This document shows, piece by piece, positions 44,197 through 53,007 of a stretch of DNA of 64,000 bases. Numbering within the stretch: position 1 is the first letter of the stretch; each line of letters starts with the position of its first letter. The position numbers were made by a program, and so were the translations under genes. Source of the DNA: Desulfatibacillum alkenivorans DSM 16219 (GTDB lineage: Bacteria; Desulfobacterota; Desulfobacteria; Desulfobacterales; Desulfatibacillaceae); assembly GCF_900142135.1 (NCBI RefSeq), contig NZ_FQZU01000020.1:39213-103212 (forward strand), given 5' to 3'. The notes below the pieces were generated by a model. That model searched no databases and was not told the DNA's origin. It saw only the letters and a program-made list of their open reading frames with translations.

Positions 44197-44781
44197 ATGA
44201 AGCCTATTGACCTGGAAGAGTTATCAACAAACCGCCGGGAAATCCTACAGGCCACTCAGCCTCCTCCCAAAAATCCCTATGTCCAAAAGGGCTTGTCCCT
44301 GGGGATTTCCTTTCTTTTACTGTTCGGCGCCTGGGTTCTTTTGTCCGGCAAGTTCGACGCTTTTCACCTGAGTTTGGGCGCGGCCTCAAGCCTCTTCGTC
44401 GCCTGGATTTCCCGGGACCTCCTTTTTCCGTCCGGGGACGTTGCAACCCTGGCGCGGTCCATGGCGGGCGTGGCGGCTTATACGCCCTGGCTTCTGCTGC
44501 AAATCGTCAAATCCAATATCCATGTTTTACGCATAGCTTTTGCGCGCAATCCTGAACGTCTTATTCATCCGCACATAATCAGCATGCACACAAAACTGAA
44601 GGGGGAAATCCCTTTGGTCACCTTTGCCAATTCCATCACCCTCACCCCCGGCACCATTACCATCCAGGTATCCGCCGGAAATGAGGTGAGAATTCATGCC
44701 CTGGACTACACCACCGGAGACATGGACGCTCTACGTGAAATGGAGTCCCGCGTGGCCAGGGCTTTTGGGGAGTCTGACTAA
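44197..44781 (+). CDS. mnhE: Mrp antiporter subunit E (MnhE)
   Basis: 194 residues from the ATG at 44197 (GGAG nine bases upstream; a GTG seven codons earlier is an alternative). Two N-terminal membrane segments (GISFLLLFGAWVLLSGKFDA) and a soluble tail with FANSITLTPGTITIQVS, the strongly conserved MnhE signature. It is a small structural subunit of the Mrp cation/proton antiporter and of Mbh-type complexes. First gene of the long operon; the next start is one base after its stop. Confidence 0.92.
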   Translation: MKPIDLEELSTNRREILQATQPPPKNPYVQKGLSLGISFLLLFGAWVLLSGKFDAFHLSLGAASSLFVAWISRDLLFPSGDVATLARSMAGVAAYTPWLLLQIVKSNIHVLRIAFARNPERLIHPHIISMHTKLKGEIPLVTFANSITLTPGTITIQVSAGNEVRIHALDYTTGDMDALREMESRVARAFGESD

Positions 44782-44782
44782 C

Positions 44783-45091
44783 ATGCATGGTTTTCTGTTG
44801 GGCGCGGCATTATTTCTAATTCTGCTCATGGCGCTGTCGCTGTACAGGGCGGCTTACGGCCCCACCGTGGTGGACCGCCTGGTCGGCGCCAACGCCATCG
44901 GCTCCAAAACCGTGGTCCTGCTGATCATCATCGGCCATCTTTTTTCGCGGGAGGACATGTTCGTGGATATCGCCCTGGCCTACGCCATGCTGAATTTCAT
45001 CGCGGTGCTGGCCGCCTCGCGCTACTTTCACAAACGCAAAGGCCTGGACGCCGTGGAGGAGGAAATTACTCCTCGAATTCATTGGGATTAA
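44783..45091 (+). CDS. mnhF: Mrp antiporter subunit F (MnhF)
   Basis: 102 residues from the ATG at 44783. Three helices with the MnhF signature YGPTVVDRLVGANAIGSKTV and DIALAYAMLNFIAVLA. Starts one base after mnhE. A longer upstream frame overlaps mnhE and is rejected. Part of the membrane arm of the antiporter. Confidence 0.92.
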   Translation: MHGFLLGAALFLILLMALSLYRAAYGPTVVDRLVGANAIGSKTVVLLIIIGHLFSREDMFVDIALAYAMLNFIAVLAASRYFHKRKGLDAVEEEITPRIHWD

Positions 45092-45102
45092 GGGAAGATG
45101 AT

Positions 45103-45432
45103 ATGTTGGACGTATTGACCGTATTGTTGACTTTGGGGGGCTTGGTTTTTTTCGCCGGCGCCACTATGGGAATTCTCCGATTTCCCGACTTTTACACAAG
45201 GCTGCACGCCGCGGGAAAACTGGACACCCTGGGGGCTCTGCTCACCATGGCGGGCTTGGCCGTCTATAATCTGGATCCTTTTTCCATGGCAACGCTTTTG
45301 ACCAGCCTGAAGATCGGCTTGGCGGTGGGCTTTATTTTCATAGCCAGCCCCACGGCCACCCACGCCATTGTGGACGCCGGGGTGCGCGCCGGTCTGCGCC
45401 CCTGGGTTAAACAAGAGGACGAACAACAATGA
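45103..45432 (+). CDS. mnhG: Mrp antiporter subunit G (MnhG)
   Basis: 109 residues from the ATG at 45103 (AGGGAAG upstream). Three helices with the MnhG signature MGILRFPDFYTRLHAAGKLDTLGA. Its stop overlaps the next start by four bases. E-F-G order is the same as in Mbh hydrogenases and in the Mrp operons of several anaerobes. Confidence 0.92.
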   Translation: MLDVLTVLLTLGGLVFFAGATMGILRFPDFYTRLHAAGKLDTLGALLTMAGLAVYNLDPFSMATLLTSLKIGLAVGFIFIASPTATHAIVDAGVRAGLRPWVKQEDEQQ

Positions 45433-45674
45433 TCTGGCAAGTGGATCTGGCTATTCTGGCGCTGGTGGTCATTTGCGCCATAGCGGCCGTTACTGTGCGC
45501 GATTTGTTGGGCGCTGGCATTTTGTTTGGCGCTTACAGCTTCATGCTGTGCCTGTTGTGGGCTGCCATGGGGGCCGTGGACGTGGCCTTTACCGAGGCTT
45601 CCGTGGGCGCGGGGGTCAGCACCGTATTTTTTATCGCCGCCGTGTTCCGAACCACAAGGAGGACGAAAGATTAA
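45429..45674 (+). CDS. MbhD-like antiporter subunit (DUF4040)
   Basis: 81 residues, three helices, matching the DUF4040/MbhD segment that in classical Mrp systems is the C-terminal part of MnhA. The motif AAMGAVDVAFTEASVGAGVS is conserved. A free-standing MbhD is typical of Mbh/Mbx-type antiporter modules. ATGA overlap with mnhG. Confidence 0.88.
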   Translation: MIWQVDLAILALVVICAIAAVTVRDLLGAGILFGAYSFMLCLLWAAMGAVDVAFTEASVGAGVSTVFFIAAVFRTTRRTKD

Positions 45675-46512
45675 ACGCTTCTGGCTAATACCGGTGTTGT
45701 GCTGCTGGGGCATGCTGGTGCATGCGACCCTGGACTTTCCGGGTTGGGGGGATCCCAATGCCCCGGCTCATTTGCACGTGGCGCCCGAGTACCTGGAGCA
45801 AGCCTACGAAAAAACCGCCACGCCCAACGTCGTCACCGCCGTCCTGGCCGACTATCGCAGTTACGACACCATGTTCGAAACCGCCGTTGTTTTTTCCGCC
45901 GGCCTTGCCTGCTTCTTCCTGCTTCGAGTCCAGTCAAGAAAAAAGGAGGAGGAGGAGGAGGAAGACCGTTATTTTCGGCACCTTGCCACGGACATGGTCA
46001 TCCGAATACGAACCCCGTCCATGCATGTGCCCGACTCCCCCTATTTGCAGCAACTGGACCCCTACTGGACGCCTCGAAGCCTCATTGTAAGGGCGGCCTG
46101 CAGGGTCCTCACGCCGTTCATCCAGCTATTTGCGCTGTACGTGGTGGCGCATGGGCACCACAGCCCGGGGGGAGGCTTCCAGGGAGGCGTCATCCTGGGA
46201 GCTTCACTGATTTTGGTCGCCCTGTCCCATGATTTGCGGACCAGCATGAAAATGACCCCGGAAAAGCTCATGGGCGTGTTGAGCCCGGCGGGAGTATTGA
46301 TCTATGCGGGAGTGGGCGCCCTGTGTGTTGCGGCCGGACATAATTTTTTGGATTACGGCGCCTTGGCGGAATGGCTCGGGACGGCTCCGGAAGCCGCCCG
46401 TTCGTTGGGAATATTATTCGTGGAAGTGGGAGTGGCCGTCTGCGTCATGGCCACCATGATAATCATCTACGCCAATCTGTCTTCAGCCGGCGGCCACAAA
46501 CAAGGACTGTAA
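45670..46512 (+). CDS. mnhB: MbhE-MnhB fused antiporter subunit
   Basis: About 280 residues if translation starts at the ATT codon at 45670, which overlaps the previous stop and has a perfect AGGAGG seven bases upstream (45657-45662). No ATG or GTG sits at a suitable distance; the ATG at 45526 would overlap MbhD by 150 bases. The N-terminal part (HATLDFPGWGDPNAPAH, then TVLADYRSYDTMFETAVVF) is MbhE/F-like. The C-terminal half is MnhB (FALYVVAHGHHSPGGGFQGG, VGALCVAAGHNF). A run of six Glu joins the two parts. Confidence 0.87.
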   Translation: MKRFWLIPVLCCWGMLVHATLDFPGWGDPNAPAHLHVAPEYLEQAYEKTATPNVVTAVLADYRSYDTMFETAVVFSAGLACFFLLRVQSRKKEEEEEEDRYFRHLATDMVIRIRTPSMHVPDSPYLQQLDPYWTPRSLIVRAACRVLTPFIQLFALYVVAHGHHSPGGGFQGGVILGASLILVALSHDLRTSMKMTPEKLMGVLSPAGVLIYAGVGALCVAAGHNFLDYGALAEWLGTAPEAARSLGILFVEVGVAVCVMATMIIIYANLSSAGGHKQGL

Positions 46513-46518
46513 TCAGAC

Positions 46519-46917
46519 ATGGAATCGATAACCGGCCTCATCCTCGCAAAATACAACTACTGGATGTATATATCGCTTATGATGGTAGGCCTTTACGCCA
46601 TGATCGCCAAGAACAATCTGGTTAAGAAGATCATCGGCATGAACATCCTGCAGACGGCCATCATCTTGTTTTACATCTCCATCGGCGCAAAAAAAGGCGC
46701 AACCATCCCCATCATCATGCATTCGGAGGGCCACGGGCATGAGGCTGTGCATGCCGTCCAGTACATAAATCCTTTGCCCCATGTGCTTATGTTGACGGCT
46801 ATCGTGGTTTCGGTGGCCACCTTAGGGGTGGCGTTGGCCCTGGCGATCCGTTTGTACGCCCGTTTCGGGACCCTGGAGGAGGACGAAATCAACGATCAGG
46901 TACGGGAGGCCCCGTGA
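46519..46917 (+). CDS. mnhC: Mrp antiporter subunit C (MnhC, NuoK-like)
   Basis: 132 residues, three helices homologous to NuoK. The conserved glutamate/lysine region is in AKNNLVKKIIGMNILQTAII, and the C-terminal VVSVATLGVALALAIRLYARFG is typical. An insert rich in histidine (HSEGHGHEAVH) lies between helices 2 and 3. Stop overlaps the next start by four bases. Confidence 0.92.
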   Translation: MESITGLILAKYNYWMYISLMMVGLYAMIAKNNLVKKIIGMNILQTAIILFYISIGAKKGATIPIIMHSEGHGHEAVHAVQYINPLPHVLMLTAIVVSVATLGVALALAIRLYARFGTLEEDEINDQVREAP

Positions 46918-48389
46918 ACCAATATCCGGCCTTTCTCATCATAGCGCCGCTTCTCGCGGCATGCCTGATTGCATCTGCGGCATGGCTGCGCAGGTCCTTG
47001 TGCTTCCCCATAGCGGTCCTGGGTTTGGGGACGTCCTTTCTTTCCTCCCTGGGCGTCGCCGCGCGCGTCCTGACTGACGGCCATTTTCAATACCGCATGG
47101 GCGGATGGGCGCCGCCTTTGGGCATCGCCCTGGAAGTGGATTACCTGAACGCCCCGGTGCTGGTTGCCGTCTCCGGGGCCGCCCTGGTCAGCCTGATTGC
47201 AACGCGTCAAATCATAGAAAGGGAACAGGGGCCTAAAGCGCCCGTTTTTTACACCTTGATGCTGCTGGCCGTCACCGGCATGCTGGGCATGACCGCCACG
47301 GGAGACGCCTTCAACTTGTACGTTCTGCTGGAAATCTCCTCCATCACCGGATACGCTCTCACCGCTTCGGGTGATCGTTTAGCGCCGCTCGCCAGCCTGC
47401 GGTATCTGCTGCTTGGCACGATCGGGGCTTCGTTTTACCTTCTGGGCGTAGGGCTCCTTTATATGATGACCGGCACCCTGAACATGGCGGATTTAAGCCA
47501 TCTTTTGCCGGCATTATACGGCTCGGACGCCATTTTCGCCGCCTTCCTGCTTATCCTTTGCGGAATCTGGTTGAAGGCGGCTTTGTTTCCCCTGCACGCC
47601 TGGCTGCCGGGCGCCTATTCCCATGCAAGCCACGCCTCCGCCTGCCTTTTGGCCCCCCTCATGACCAAGGTGATGATTTACGTCATGCTGCGGGTCATGT
47701 TCACTGTTTTCACCCCCGCTTACGTGTTTGAACAAATATCCCTGGAGGGATTTGTGGTGACCCTCGCTTCCGTCGCCGTCGTCGCCGGCTCGCTCATGGC
47801 CCTGGCCCAGCGCAACTTACGGCGTATGGCCGTGTACATCGTGGTTGCGGAAGTGGGCTACATGGTCGGGGGCGCCTGGCTGGGAAACCAGACCGCATGG
47901 ACCGGCGCCATCCTGCATCTCTTGAACGACGTCCTCATGACCTTGTGCCTGTTTTTGGCCATAGCCGCCCTGGCCGGCAGGATGGAAACCACGGATTTCA
48001 AGAATCTTAAAGGCCTTTTTTCAACCATGCCGTTTTCCATGGGCGCCCTGGTTCTGGGCGCCATGTCCATCATCGGCGTTCCGCCCGCGTGCGGGTTCTT
48101 CAGCAAATGGTTCTTGCTGAAAGGCGCCATCGAGGCGGGGAGGTTCGACTTCCTGGCGGCCCTTTTGTTTTCCAGCTTGATCAACGTGGTCCTTTTTTTC
48201 CGGTTGTTCGAGTGCGCCCTGTATTCCGGGGACGATCATCACGGCCCCGGGGAGCACGGACATATTGAGATTCATGAGGCGCCGCTGTCCCTGGTTGCTT
48301 CCTTATGGGCGGCGGCGGCCGGAATACTGGCCGTGGGGTTTTATTCCGGCTCAATCGTAAACAATTTCATCAAACCGGCGCTTATGTGA
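46914..48389 (+). CDS. mnhD: Mrp antiporter subunit D-like 1 (NuoL/M/N family)
   Basis: 491 residues, GTG start coupled to mnhC. About fourteen helices of the proton-pumping NuoL/M/N family: the key glutamate in NLYVLLEISSITGYAL, the lysine region WLKAALFPLHAWLPGAYSHA and the broken-helix segment near EVGYMVGGAWLGN. It pumps or exchanges cations in the antiporter. First of three such subunits in this operon. Confidence 0.9.
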   Translation: MNQYPAFLIIAPLLAACLIASAAWLRRSLCFPIAVLGLGTSFLSSLGVAARVLTDGHFQYRMGGWAPPLGIALEVDYLNAPVLVAVSGAALVSLIATRQIIEREQGPKAPVFYTLMLLAVTGMLGMTATGDAFNLYVLLEISSITGYALTASGDRLAPLASLRYLLLGTIGASFYLLGVGLLYMMTGTLNMADLSHLLPALYGSDAIFAAFLLILCGIWLKAALFPLHAWLPGAYSHASHASACLLAPLMTKVMIYVMLRVMFTVFTPAYVFEQISLEGFVVTLASVAVVAGSLMALAQRNLRRMAVYIVVAEVGYMVGGAWLGNQTAWTGAILHLLNDVLMTLCLFLAIAALAGRMETTDFKNLKGLFSTMPFSMGALVLGAMSIIGVPPACGFFSKWFLLKGAIEAGRFDFLAALLFSSLINVVLFFRLFECALYSGDDHHGPGEHGHIEIHEAPLSLVASLWAAAAGILAVGFYSGSIVNNFIKPALM

Positions 48390-48411
48390 CGGCGCATCCC
48401 GGAGCCTGAGA

Positions 48412-49890
48412 GTGCACGAAATCGTCTCCATTCGGCCCCTTCTTGCGGTGATCGCGTCTTTGGCTGTGACGCCCATCCTGCTCTCCGCCCGGTCTCCCAA
48501 TGTCCGGGAGGGATGGACCTTTGCGGCGGGCGCCGTCAAGTTGGGAATCGTCCTTTCCATGCTGCCCGCCGTGTTAGGCGGAAACGTTTTTTGTTTTGCT
48601 CTGACAGAGGTGATCCCTGGAATTCGCCTGGCTTTTCGTGTGGACGCCATGGGCATGTTGTTCGCCCTGGTTGCTTCCACCCTGTGGATCGTGACCTCGG
48701 CCTATTCCATCGGCTACATGCGCGGCCTGGACGAGCACTCCCAAACCCGGTACTTCTGTTTTTTCGCCATTGCGCTTTCCGCAACCATTGGGGCGGCCTT
48801 CGCCGCTAACCTCGTCACCCTGTATATGTTCTACGAAATTCTTTCGTTCGCCACCTATCCCCTGGTCACCCATCACCAGGATGAAGAGGCCAAAATTTCC
48901 GGCCGCAAATACTTGTTTTTCATTGTAGGCGGATCCGTGGTGCTGGTTTTGCCGGCCATGATCATCTGCCACATGAAGGCCGGAACCCTGGATTTTGCGC
49001 CCCAGGGATTTTTGGCCGGACATGTGACGCAGGGCTTGGCGACAGCACTTCTTCTTTTGTTCGTATTCGGCCTGGCCAAAGCCGCGCTCATGCCCATGCA
49101 TTCCTGGCTGCCGGCCGCCATGGTGGCGCCGACTCCGGTGTCCGCGCTGCTGCACGCGGTGGCGGTGGTCAAGGTGGGGGCTTTTTCCGTAGCCCGGGTT
49201 CTCACCGGGGTTTTCGGCGTCGACCTTTTAGCGCAATACGGGCTGGGTACCCTTTTGGCCGTGCTGGCTTCCATCACCATTTTGGTCGCTTCCTTTATCG
49301 CCCTTTCCCAGGACGGACTCAAAAGGCGGCTGGCCTTTTCCACCATTGGGCAATTATCGTACATCCTTTTGGGCGTGGCCCTTCTAACGCCCAAAGGCAT
49401 AACCGGCGGCCTGGTGCACATCGCCATGCACGCCTTTGGGAAGATCACCCTATTCTTTTGCGCGGGAGCGATTTTTGTGGCTGCGGGTATAAAAAACATC
49501 TCCGAAATGAAAGGACTCGGCCGGCGCATGCCCATAACCATGGGCGCTTTTTTTATCGGCAGCCTGTCCGTGATCGGGCTGCCGCCCGGCGGCGGATTTA
49601 TTTCCAAGTGGTTCCTGGCCCTGGGCGCCCTGGAATCCCATGAACTGGCCTTTTTATGCGTGCTGCTTTTCAGCTCTTTCTTAAACGCGGCCTATTTTCT
49701 GCCCATCGCCTACAACGCGTTTTTCGCCAATCCGCCGGATGACGCCAAGGATGCGGGCATTCAGGAAGCCCCGCCCTGGTGCGTGGCCCCTCTGGCGTTC
49801 ACCGCAATGGCTTCGGTGTGGCTTTTTTTCAATCCCTGGCCCTTTCTCGATCTGGCGCGGCTCGCCGCGGCTCAGGTTACAGGAGGTTAA
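48412..49890 (+). CDS. Mrp antiporter subunit D-like 2 (NuoL/M/N family)
   Basis: 492 residues, GTG start after GGAGCCTGAGA. Same family as the previous gene: YMFYEILSFATYPLVTHHQD, AKAALMPMHSWLPAAMVAPTPVSALLHAVAVVK and a C-terminal GGGFISKWFLALGALES. The lysine and glutamate residues of the proton path are present. It is a second pump-like subunit rather than a duplicate in the recent sense, as the two have diverged strongly. Confidence 0.9.
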   Translation: MHEIVSIRPLLAVIASLAVTPILLSARSPNVREGWTFAAGAVKLGIVLSMLPAVLGGNVFCFALTEVIPGIRLAFRVDAMGMLFALVASTLWIVTSAYSIGYMRGLDEHSQTRYFCFFAIALSATIGAAFAANLVTLYMFYEILSFATYPLVTHHQDEEAKISGRKYLFFIVGGSVVLVLPAMIICHMKAGTLDFAPQGFLAGHVTQGLATALLLLFVFGLAKAALMPMHSWLPAAMVAPTPVSALLHAVAVVKVGAFSVARVLTGVFGVDLLAQYGLGTLLAVLASITILVASFIALSQDGLKRRLAFSTIGQLSYILLGVALLTPKGITGGLVHIAMHAFGKITLFFCAGAIFVAAGIKNISEMKGLGRRMPITMGAFFIGSLSVIGLPPGGGFISKWFLALGALESHELAFLCVLLFSSFLNAAYFLPIAYNAFFANPPDDAKDAGIQEAPPWCVAPLAFTAMASVWLFFNPWPFLDLARLAAAQVTGG

Positions 49891-49892
49891 GC

Positions 49893-50045
49893 ATGGCCGA
49901 CAAAAAGCCCGGGCCGGACCGGGAGGAAATCATGATTCTGGACCACGAACCCCAGCCGGGCTATCGCACAGCGCTCATCGCAGTCGTGATAGCGGGCGTT
50001 TTATGGCTTGCAGTCTGCTTTATGGGGGTGTTTCACCATGGCTGA
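49893..50045 (+). CDS. Small single-helix membrane protein
   Basis: 50 residues, ATG two bases after the previous stop with AGGAGGTTAAGC upstream. It has one membrane helix (ALIAVVIAGVLWLAVCFMGVF). It is not recognisable by family but sits inside the antiporter operon and overlaps the next start, so it is probably an accessory subunit. Confidence 0.7.
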   Translation: MADKKPGPDREEIMILDHEPQPGYRTALIAVVIAGVLWLAVCFMGVFHHG

Positions 50046-50283
50046 TAAAACCGGCTGGTTTGACAAACCTGGCAACTTTAAAAAGTTTTTACGGGGCTTT
50101 TTTGCCATCCTCATCGTCCTTTTAATCGTGGATCTTTTTGTGCCCAAGCATCCCCATTTTCCCTGGGAGTATGCGCCGAATTTCTCAGCCGCCTACGGGT
50201 TCATATCCTGCGTGCTTTTGGTGGTAGTGGCCCGGGGGCTGCGGCGCATCGTAATGCGAAAAGAGGATTATTATGATTCCTGA
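50038..50283 (+). CDS. Small two-helix membrane protein
   Basis: 81 residues, ATG overlapping the previous stop by eight bases. Two helices (FFAILIVLLIVDLFV and AAYGFISCVLLVVVARGLRR) flank a PKHPHFPWEYAPNF loop. Its end overlaps the next start by eleven bases. Probably an accessory antiporter subunit; no named family recognised. Confidence 0.75.
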   Translation: MADKTGWFDKPGNFKKFLRGFFAILIVLLIVDLFVPKHPHFPWEYAPNFSAAYGFISCVLLVVVARGLRRIVMRKEDYYDS

Positions 50284-52045
50284 CATCCCGCCCGGACTCC
50301 TGATCGTCTGCGGAGCGTTCCTGGCTCCCTTTCTCAGAGGGGGAGTGCGCAAGGCATGGGTGTTGATTCTGCCCTTGACGGCGCTGGCCATCGCCGTCAC
50401 CGCCCCGGAGGGCGCCCGGTGGACCGTCGACTTTCTGGGGCAGAAGATGGTCCTGTTTCACATGGACCGCTTGTCCCGGGTTTTTGGAATCATTTTTTCC
50501 CTGATCACGGTTATCGGTTTCGTTTTTGCGCTTAAAGTCGAAGACTCCCTCCAGCATACCGCGGCCCTGGTGTATGCCGGAAGCGCCCTGGGCGTGACCT
50601 TCGCCGGAGATTTCCTTTCCCTGTACGTGTACTGGGAATTCATGGCCGTGGCCTCCACCTTCCTGGTTCTGGCCCGGCGAACCCCGGAAGCCCGGGCGGC
50701 CGCGTTTCGCTATATTCTGGTGCACCTGGCCGGGGGATTGGTTCTGCTGGCGGGAATCGTCCTATGGTATTTTGAAACCGGCAGCTTGGCCGTCGGCCAT
50801 ATCGGCCTTCACGGATCGGCTTCCTGGCTTATTTTTCTGGGAATCGCCGTGAATGCGGCCATCCCCCCCCTGCATCCGTGGTTAAAGGACGCCTATCCCC
50901 AAAGCACGGCCACGGGAGCGGTCTTTCTTTCCGCATTCACCACCAAAAGCGCCGTCTATCTGATGGCCCGCACCTTTGCGGGAACCGAATTGCTCATCTG
51001 GCTGGGCGCGATCATGACTTTCGTCCCCATCTTCTACGCGGTGCTGGAAAACGACATCCGAAGCGTTTTGTCATACAGCCTGATCAACCAGGTTGGCTTC
51101 ATGATGTGCGGCGTGGGGATCGGCACGGAACTGGCCATCAACGGAACCGTGGCCCATGCTTTTTGCCATATTTTGTACAAGGCGCTGTTGTTCATGGCCG
51201 CCGGAAGCGTACTGCACGTCACCGGACGCATCCGATGCACGGACCTGGGCGGGCTATACAAATCCATGCCGCTCACCTGCCTCTTTTGCATTGTGGGCGC
51301 GGCGTCCATATCCGCCTTTCCGTTGTTTTCCGGGTTTGTCAGCAAGTCCATGATCGTCTCCGCCGCCGGATACGGACATCTTGCCGTGATTTGGCTTATG
51401 CTTCAATTCGCCTCGGCGGGCGTATTCCATCATGCAGGCATCAAGGTGCCGTTTTTTATGTTTTTCTCCCACGACCAGGGAATTAAGGCCAAGGAGCCGC
51501 CCCTGAACATGCTTTTGGCCATGGGCGCGGCCGCCTTTTTGTGCATTGCGGTGGGCGTGTATCCCAAGCCTTTGTACGCCATTCTGCCTTTTCCCGTGGA
51601 CTACGTCCCGTACACGGCGGCCCACGTGGTCGGGCAATTGCAGCTCCTGTTGTTCGGCGCCCTGGCCTTCGCCCTGCTCATGCTGTCCGGCGTGTACCCT
51701 CCGGAAATCAGGGCGATCAACTTGGATACGGACTGGTTCTACCGCAAAGGCTTCCGCGTTGCGGACAAGACTTTGGGAACCGTTTTGAACGGAGTCAATA
51801 AAGCGGCGGCGGGACTTTTCTTCGGAATGATTCCCGGAGCCGCGGCGCGATTTTCTTCAAACGCCCCGGTGCGCATTGCCGGCGCGCCATTGGCCGGGCT
51901 GTTCTGGTTGCTGGGATGCAGGGGCCAATACCTGAAATTCAGGTTGGATTTTTTGCGGAAATCCTATGAAAAGGAGTCCCTTCCCGTGGGATGGGCGGCC
52001 GCGGCCGTGGCCGTGATGTTCGTGCTTTTATATATTTGGAATTAA
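50273..52045 (+). CDS. Mrp antiporter subunit D-like 3 (NuoL/M/N family)
   Basis: 590 residues, the longest of the three pump-like subunits. It shows YVYWEFMAVASTFLVLARRT, LHPWLKDAYPQSTATGAVF, SLINQVGFMMCGVGIG and a C-terminal extension with WFYRKGFRVADKTLGTVLN and a last helix. The family fold is clear; the long C-terminus resembles Na+/H+ antiporter subunit D proteins of hydrogenase-like complexes. No MnhA-length NuoL protein and no hydrogenase or dehydrogenase subunit is encoded here. Confidence 0.88.
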   Translation: MIPDIPPGLLIVCGAFLAPFLRGGVRKAWVLILPLTALAIAVTAPEGARWTVDFLGQKMVLFHMDRLSRVFGIIFSLITVIGFVFALKVEDSLQHTAALVYAGSALGVTFAGDFLSLYVYWEFMAVASTFLVLARRTPEARAAAFRYILVHLAGGLVLLAGIVLWYFETGSLAVGHIGLHGSASWLIFLGIAVNAAIPPLHPWLKDAYPQSTATGAVFLSAFTTKSAVYLMARTFAGTELLIWLGAIMTFVPIFYAVLENDIRSVLSYSLINQVGFMMCGVGIGTELAINGTVAHAFCHILYKALLFMAAGSVLHVTGRIRCTDLGGLYKSMPLTCLFCIVGAASISAFPLFSGFVSKSMIVSAAGYGHLAVIWLMLQFASAGVFHHAGIKVPFFMFFSHDQGIKAKEPPLNMLLAMGAAAFLCIAVGVYPKPLYAILPFPVDYVPYTAAHVVGQLQLLLFGALAFALLMLSGVYPPEIRAINLDTDWFYRKGFRVADKTLGTVLNGVNKAAAGLFFGMIPGAAARFSSNAPVRIAGAPLAGLFWLLGCRGQYLKFRLDFLRKSYEKESLPVGWAAAAVAVMFVLLYIWN

Positions 52046-52187
52046 TCCCCTATGCGGTGAACGGAGGGGAGATTCCGGATGCATAAACTTATCTCTCAGG
52101 CCCTCATTTGACATTTTTTCAAGAACCTGGAGATAAGCATCGCGTCCCCTGAAATCTGTAATGAATTGTAAAACCCGGAGGCGAATT

Positions 52188-52676
52188 ATGCCGTCACTGG
52201 CCCAAATGAAAAACATCCGCATGATGTCTATTTTGTCCGACGAAATGTTGAATCGAATCCTCCCCTTGATTACGGAGGAAAGCTACGACGCCGAACAGGA
52301 AATATTTTGCGAGGGCGACCCTGCGGACGCCGTTTATGTGCTTGTGAAGGGCAAGGCCCTGTTGAACAAGTCCGCTTCCAACTCCGTGTGCGTTGCCGTA
52401 TCGGCCGTAGATCCCGGCGACGCCTTTGGCTGGAGCGCCATCCTGGGGCGTTGCATATACAGCGCCACGGCCACCTGCGTGGAGCAAAGCCTGCTTTGGA
52501 GGTTGCCGGGCAAGGCGTTTTTGGATCTGTTGAACGAGGATTCGGTCATGGGACACAAGATCATGGAGTTTTTAGCGCAAACCCTGAACGAACGCCTGGA
52601 AAAGCGCACCACCCAACTCTTTAAAACCCTGCTGGAACATATCGAAATGGTCTGCGGCCTGGAAGGGGTTGGTTGA
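52188..52676 (+). CDS. Cyclic-nucleotide-binding domain protein
   Basis: 162 residues from the ATG at 52188 (CCGGAGG upstream). A single cNMP-binding beta barrel (EIFCEGDPADAVYVLVKGKAL, DAFGWSAILGRCIYSATATC) with a helical tail (EFLAQTLNERLEKR). There is no DNA-binding domain after it, unlike CRP. The phosphate-binding cassette is imperfect, so cNMP binding is uncertain. It stands just before the tRNA-Leu fragment, on the original chromosome side of the presumed insertion. Confidence 0.83.
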   Translation: MPSLAQMKNIRMMSILSDEMLNRILPLITEESYDAEQEIFCEGDPADAVYVLVKGKALLNKSASNSVCVAVSAVDPGDAFGWSAILGRCIYSATATCVEQSLLWRLPGKAFLDLLNEDSVMGHKIMEFLAQTLNERLEKRTTQLFKTLLEHIEMVCGLEGVG

Positions 52677-52759
52677 TTTTGCGTCAACCGTTGTCGTTAA
52701 ACCGATAAACGGGATGCCAGGCCTTTATTGATTAGTGACTTCCGCAAAACTCATCGAAA

Positions 52760-52803
52760 CAAAAAAAAGCCCCATCGAACGCACATGTTGCATTCGCATG
52801 GGA
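52760..52803 (-). terminator. Terminator downstream of tRNA-Leu fragment
   Basis: On the minus strand CCCATGCGAA pairs with TTCGATGGG and is followed by GC and eight T. It sits 16 bases after the CCA end of the tRNA fragment and looks like the native tRNA terminator. Confidence 0.75.
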
Positions 52804-52818
52804 CCATGAGAAGAAGGA

Positions 52819-52875
52819 TGGTGCCCGGGACGAGAATCGAACTCGTACAGTGCGCAGCACCGAGGGATTTTAAGT
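52819..52875 (-). pseudogene. 3' half of a tRNA-Leu (TAA) gene
   Basis: Read on the minus strand it runs from the anticodon loop (CTTAAAATC, anticodon TAA) through a long class II variable arm with stem GTGC/GCAC. A T arm ACGAG-TTCGATT-CTCGT and a CCCGGGC-A-CCA end follow. The 5' half (acceptor, D arm) is absent; upstream sequence turns AT-rich and does not pair. A 3' tRNA half is the classic remnant left when an integrative element recombines into a tRNA gene. Confidence 0.85.
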
Positions 52876-52990
52876 ACGAAAAATCTTGAACAAGAAATTT
52901 TTAGGTTTTTCAAACACTTGAAATCATTGATAGTCTAAGCATGGCCGTTTGGCCCTGTTTGATATTTTTAGAACTTTTTTGAGCCTGGCG

Positions 52991-53007
52991 GGCACAATTT
53001 AGGCACA
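52991..53007. repeat. Paired GGCACA direct repeats (integrase arm-like)
   Basis: GGCACA at 52991-52996 and 53002-53007, 11 bases apart, close to the tRNA fragment. Short direct repeats at about one helical turn next to an attachment core resemble integrase arm-binding sites. No integrase gene is in the window. Confidence 0.4.

Noticed and set aside
45526..46512. MnhB start at the ATG at 45526
   Set aside because: It would overlap the MbhD gene by about 150 bases in another frame with no ribosome site; the N-terminal residues are MbhD shadow.
52878..52990. A 5' half of tRNA-Leu adjoining the 3' fragment
   Set aside because: No acceptor or D-arm sequence that could pair with GCCCGGG or form a GG-containing D loop is seen; the region is AT-rich.
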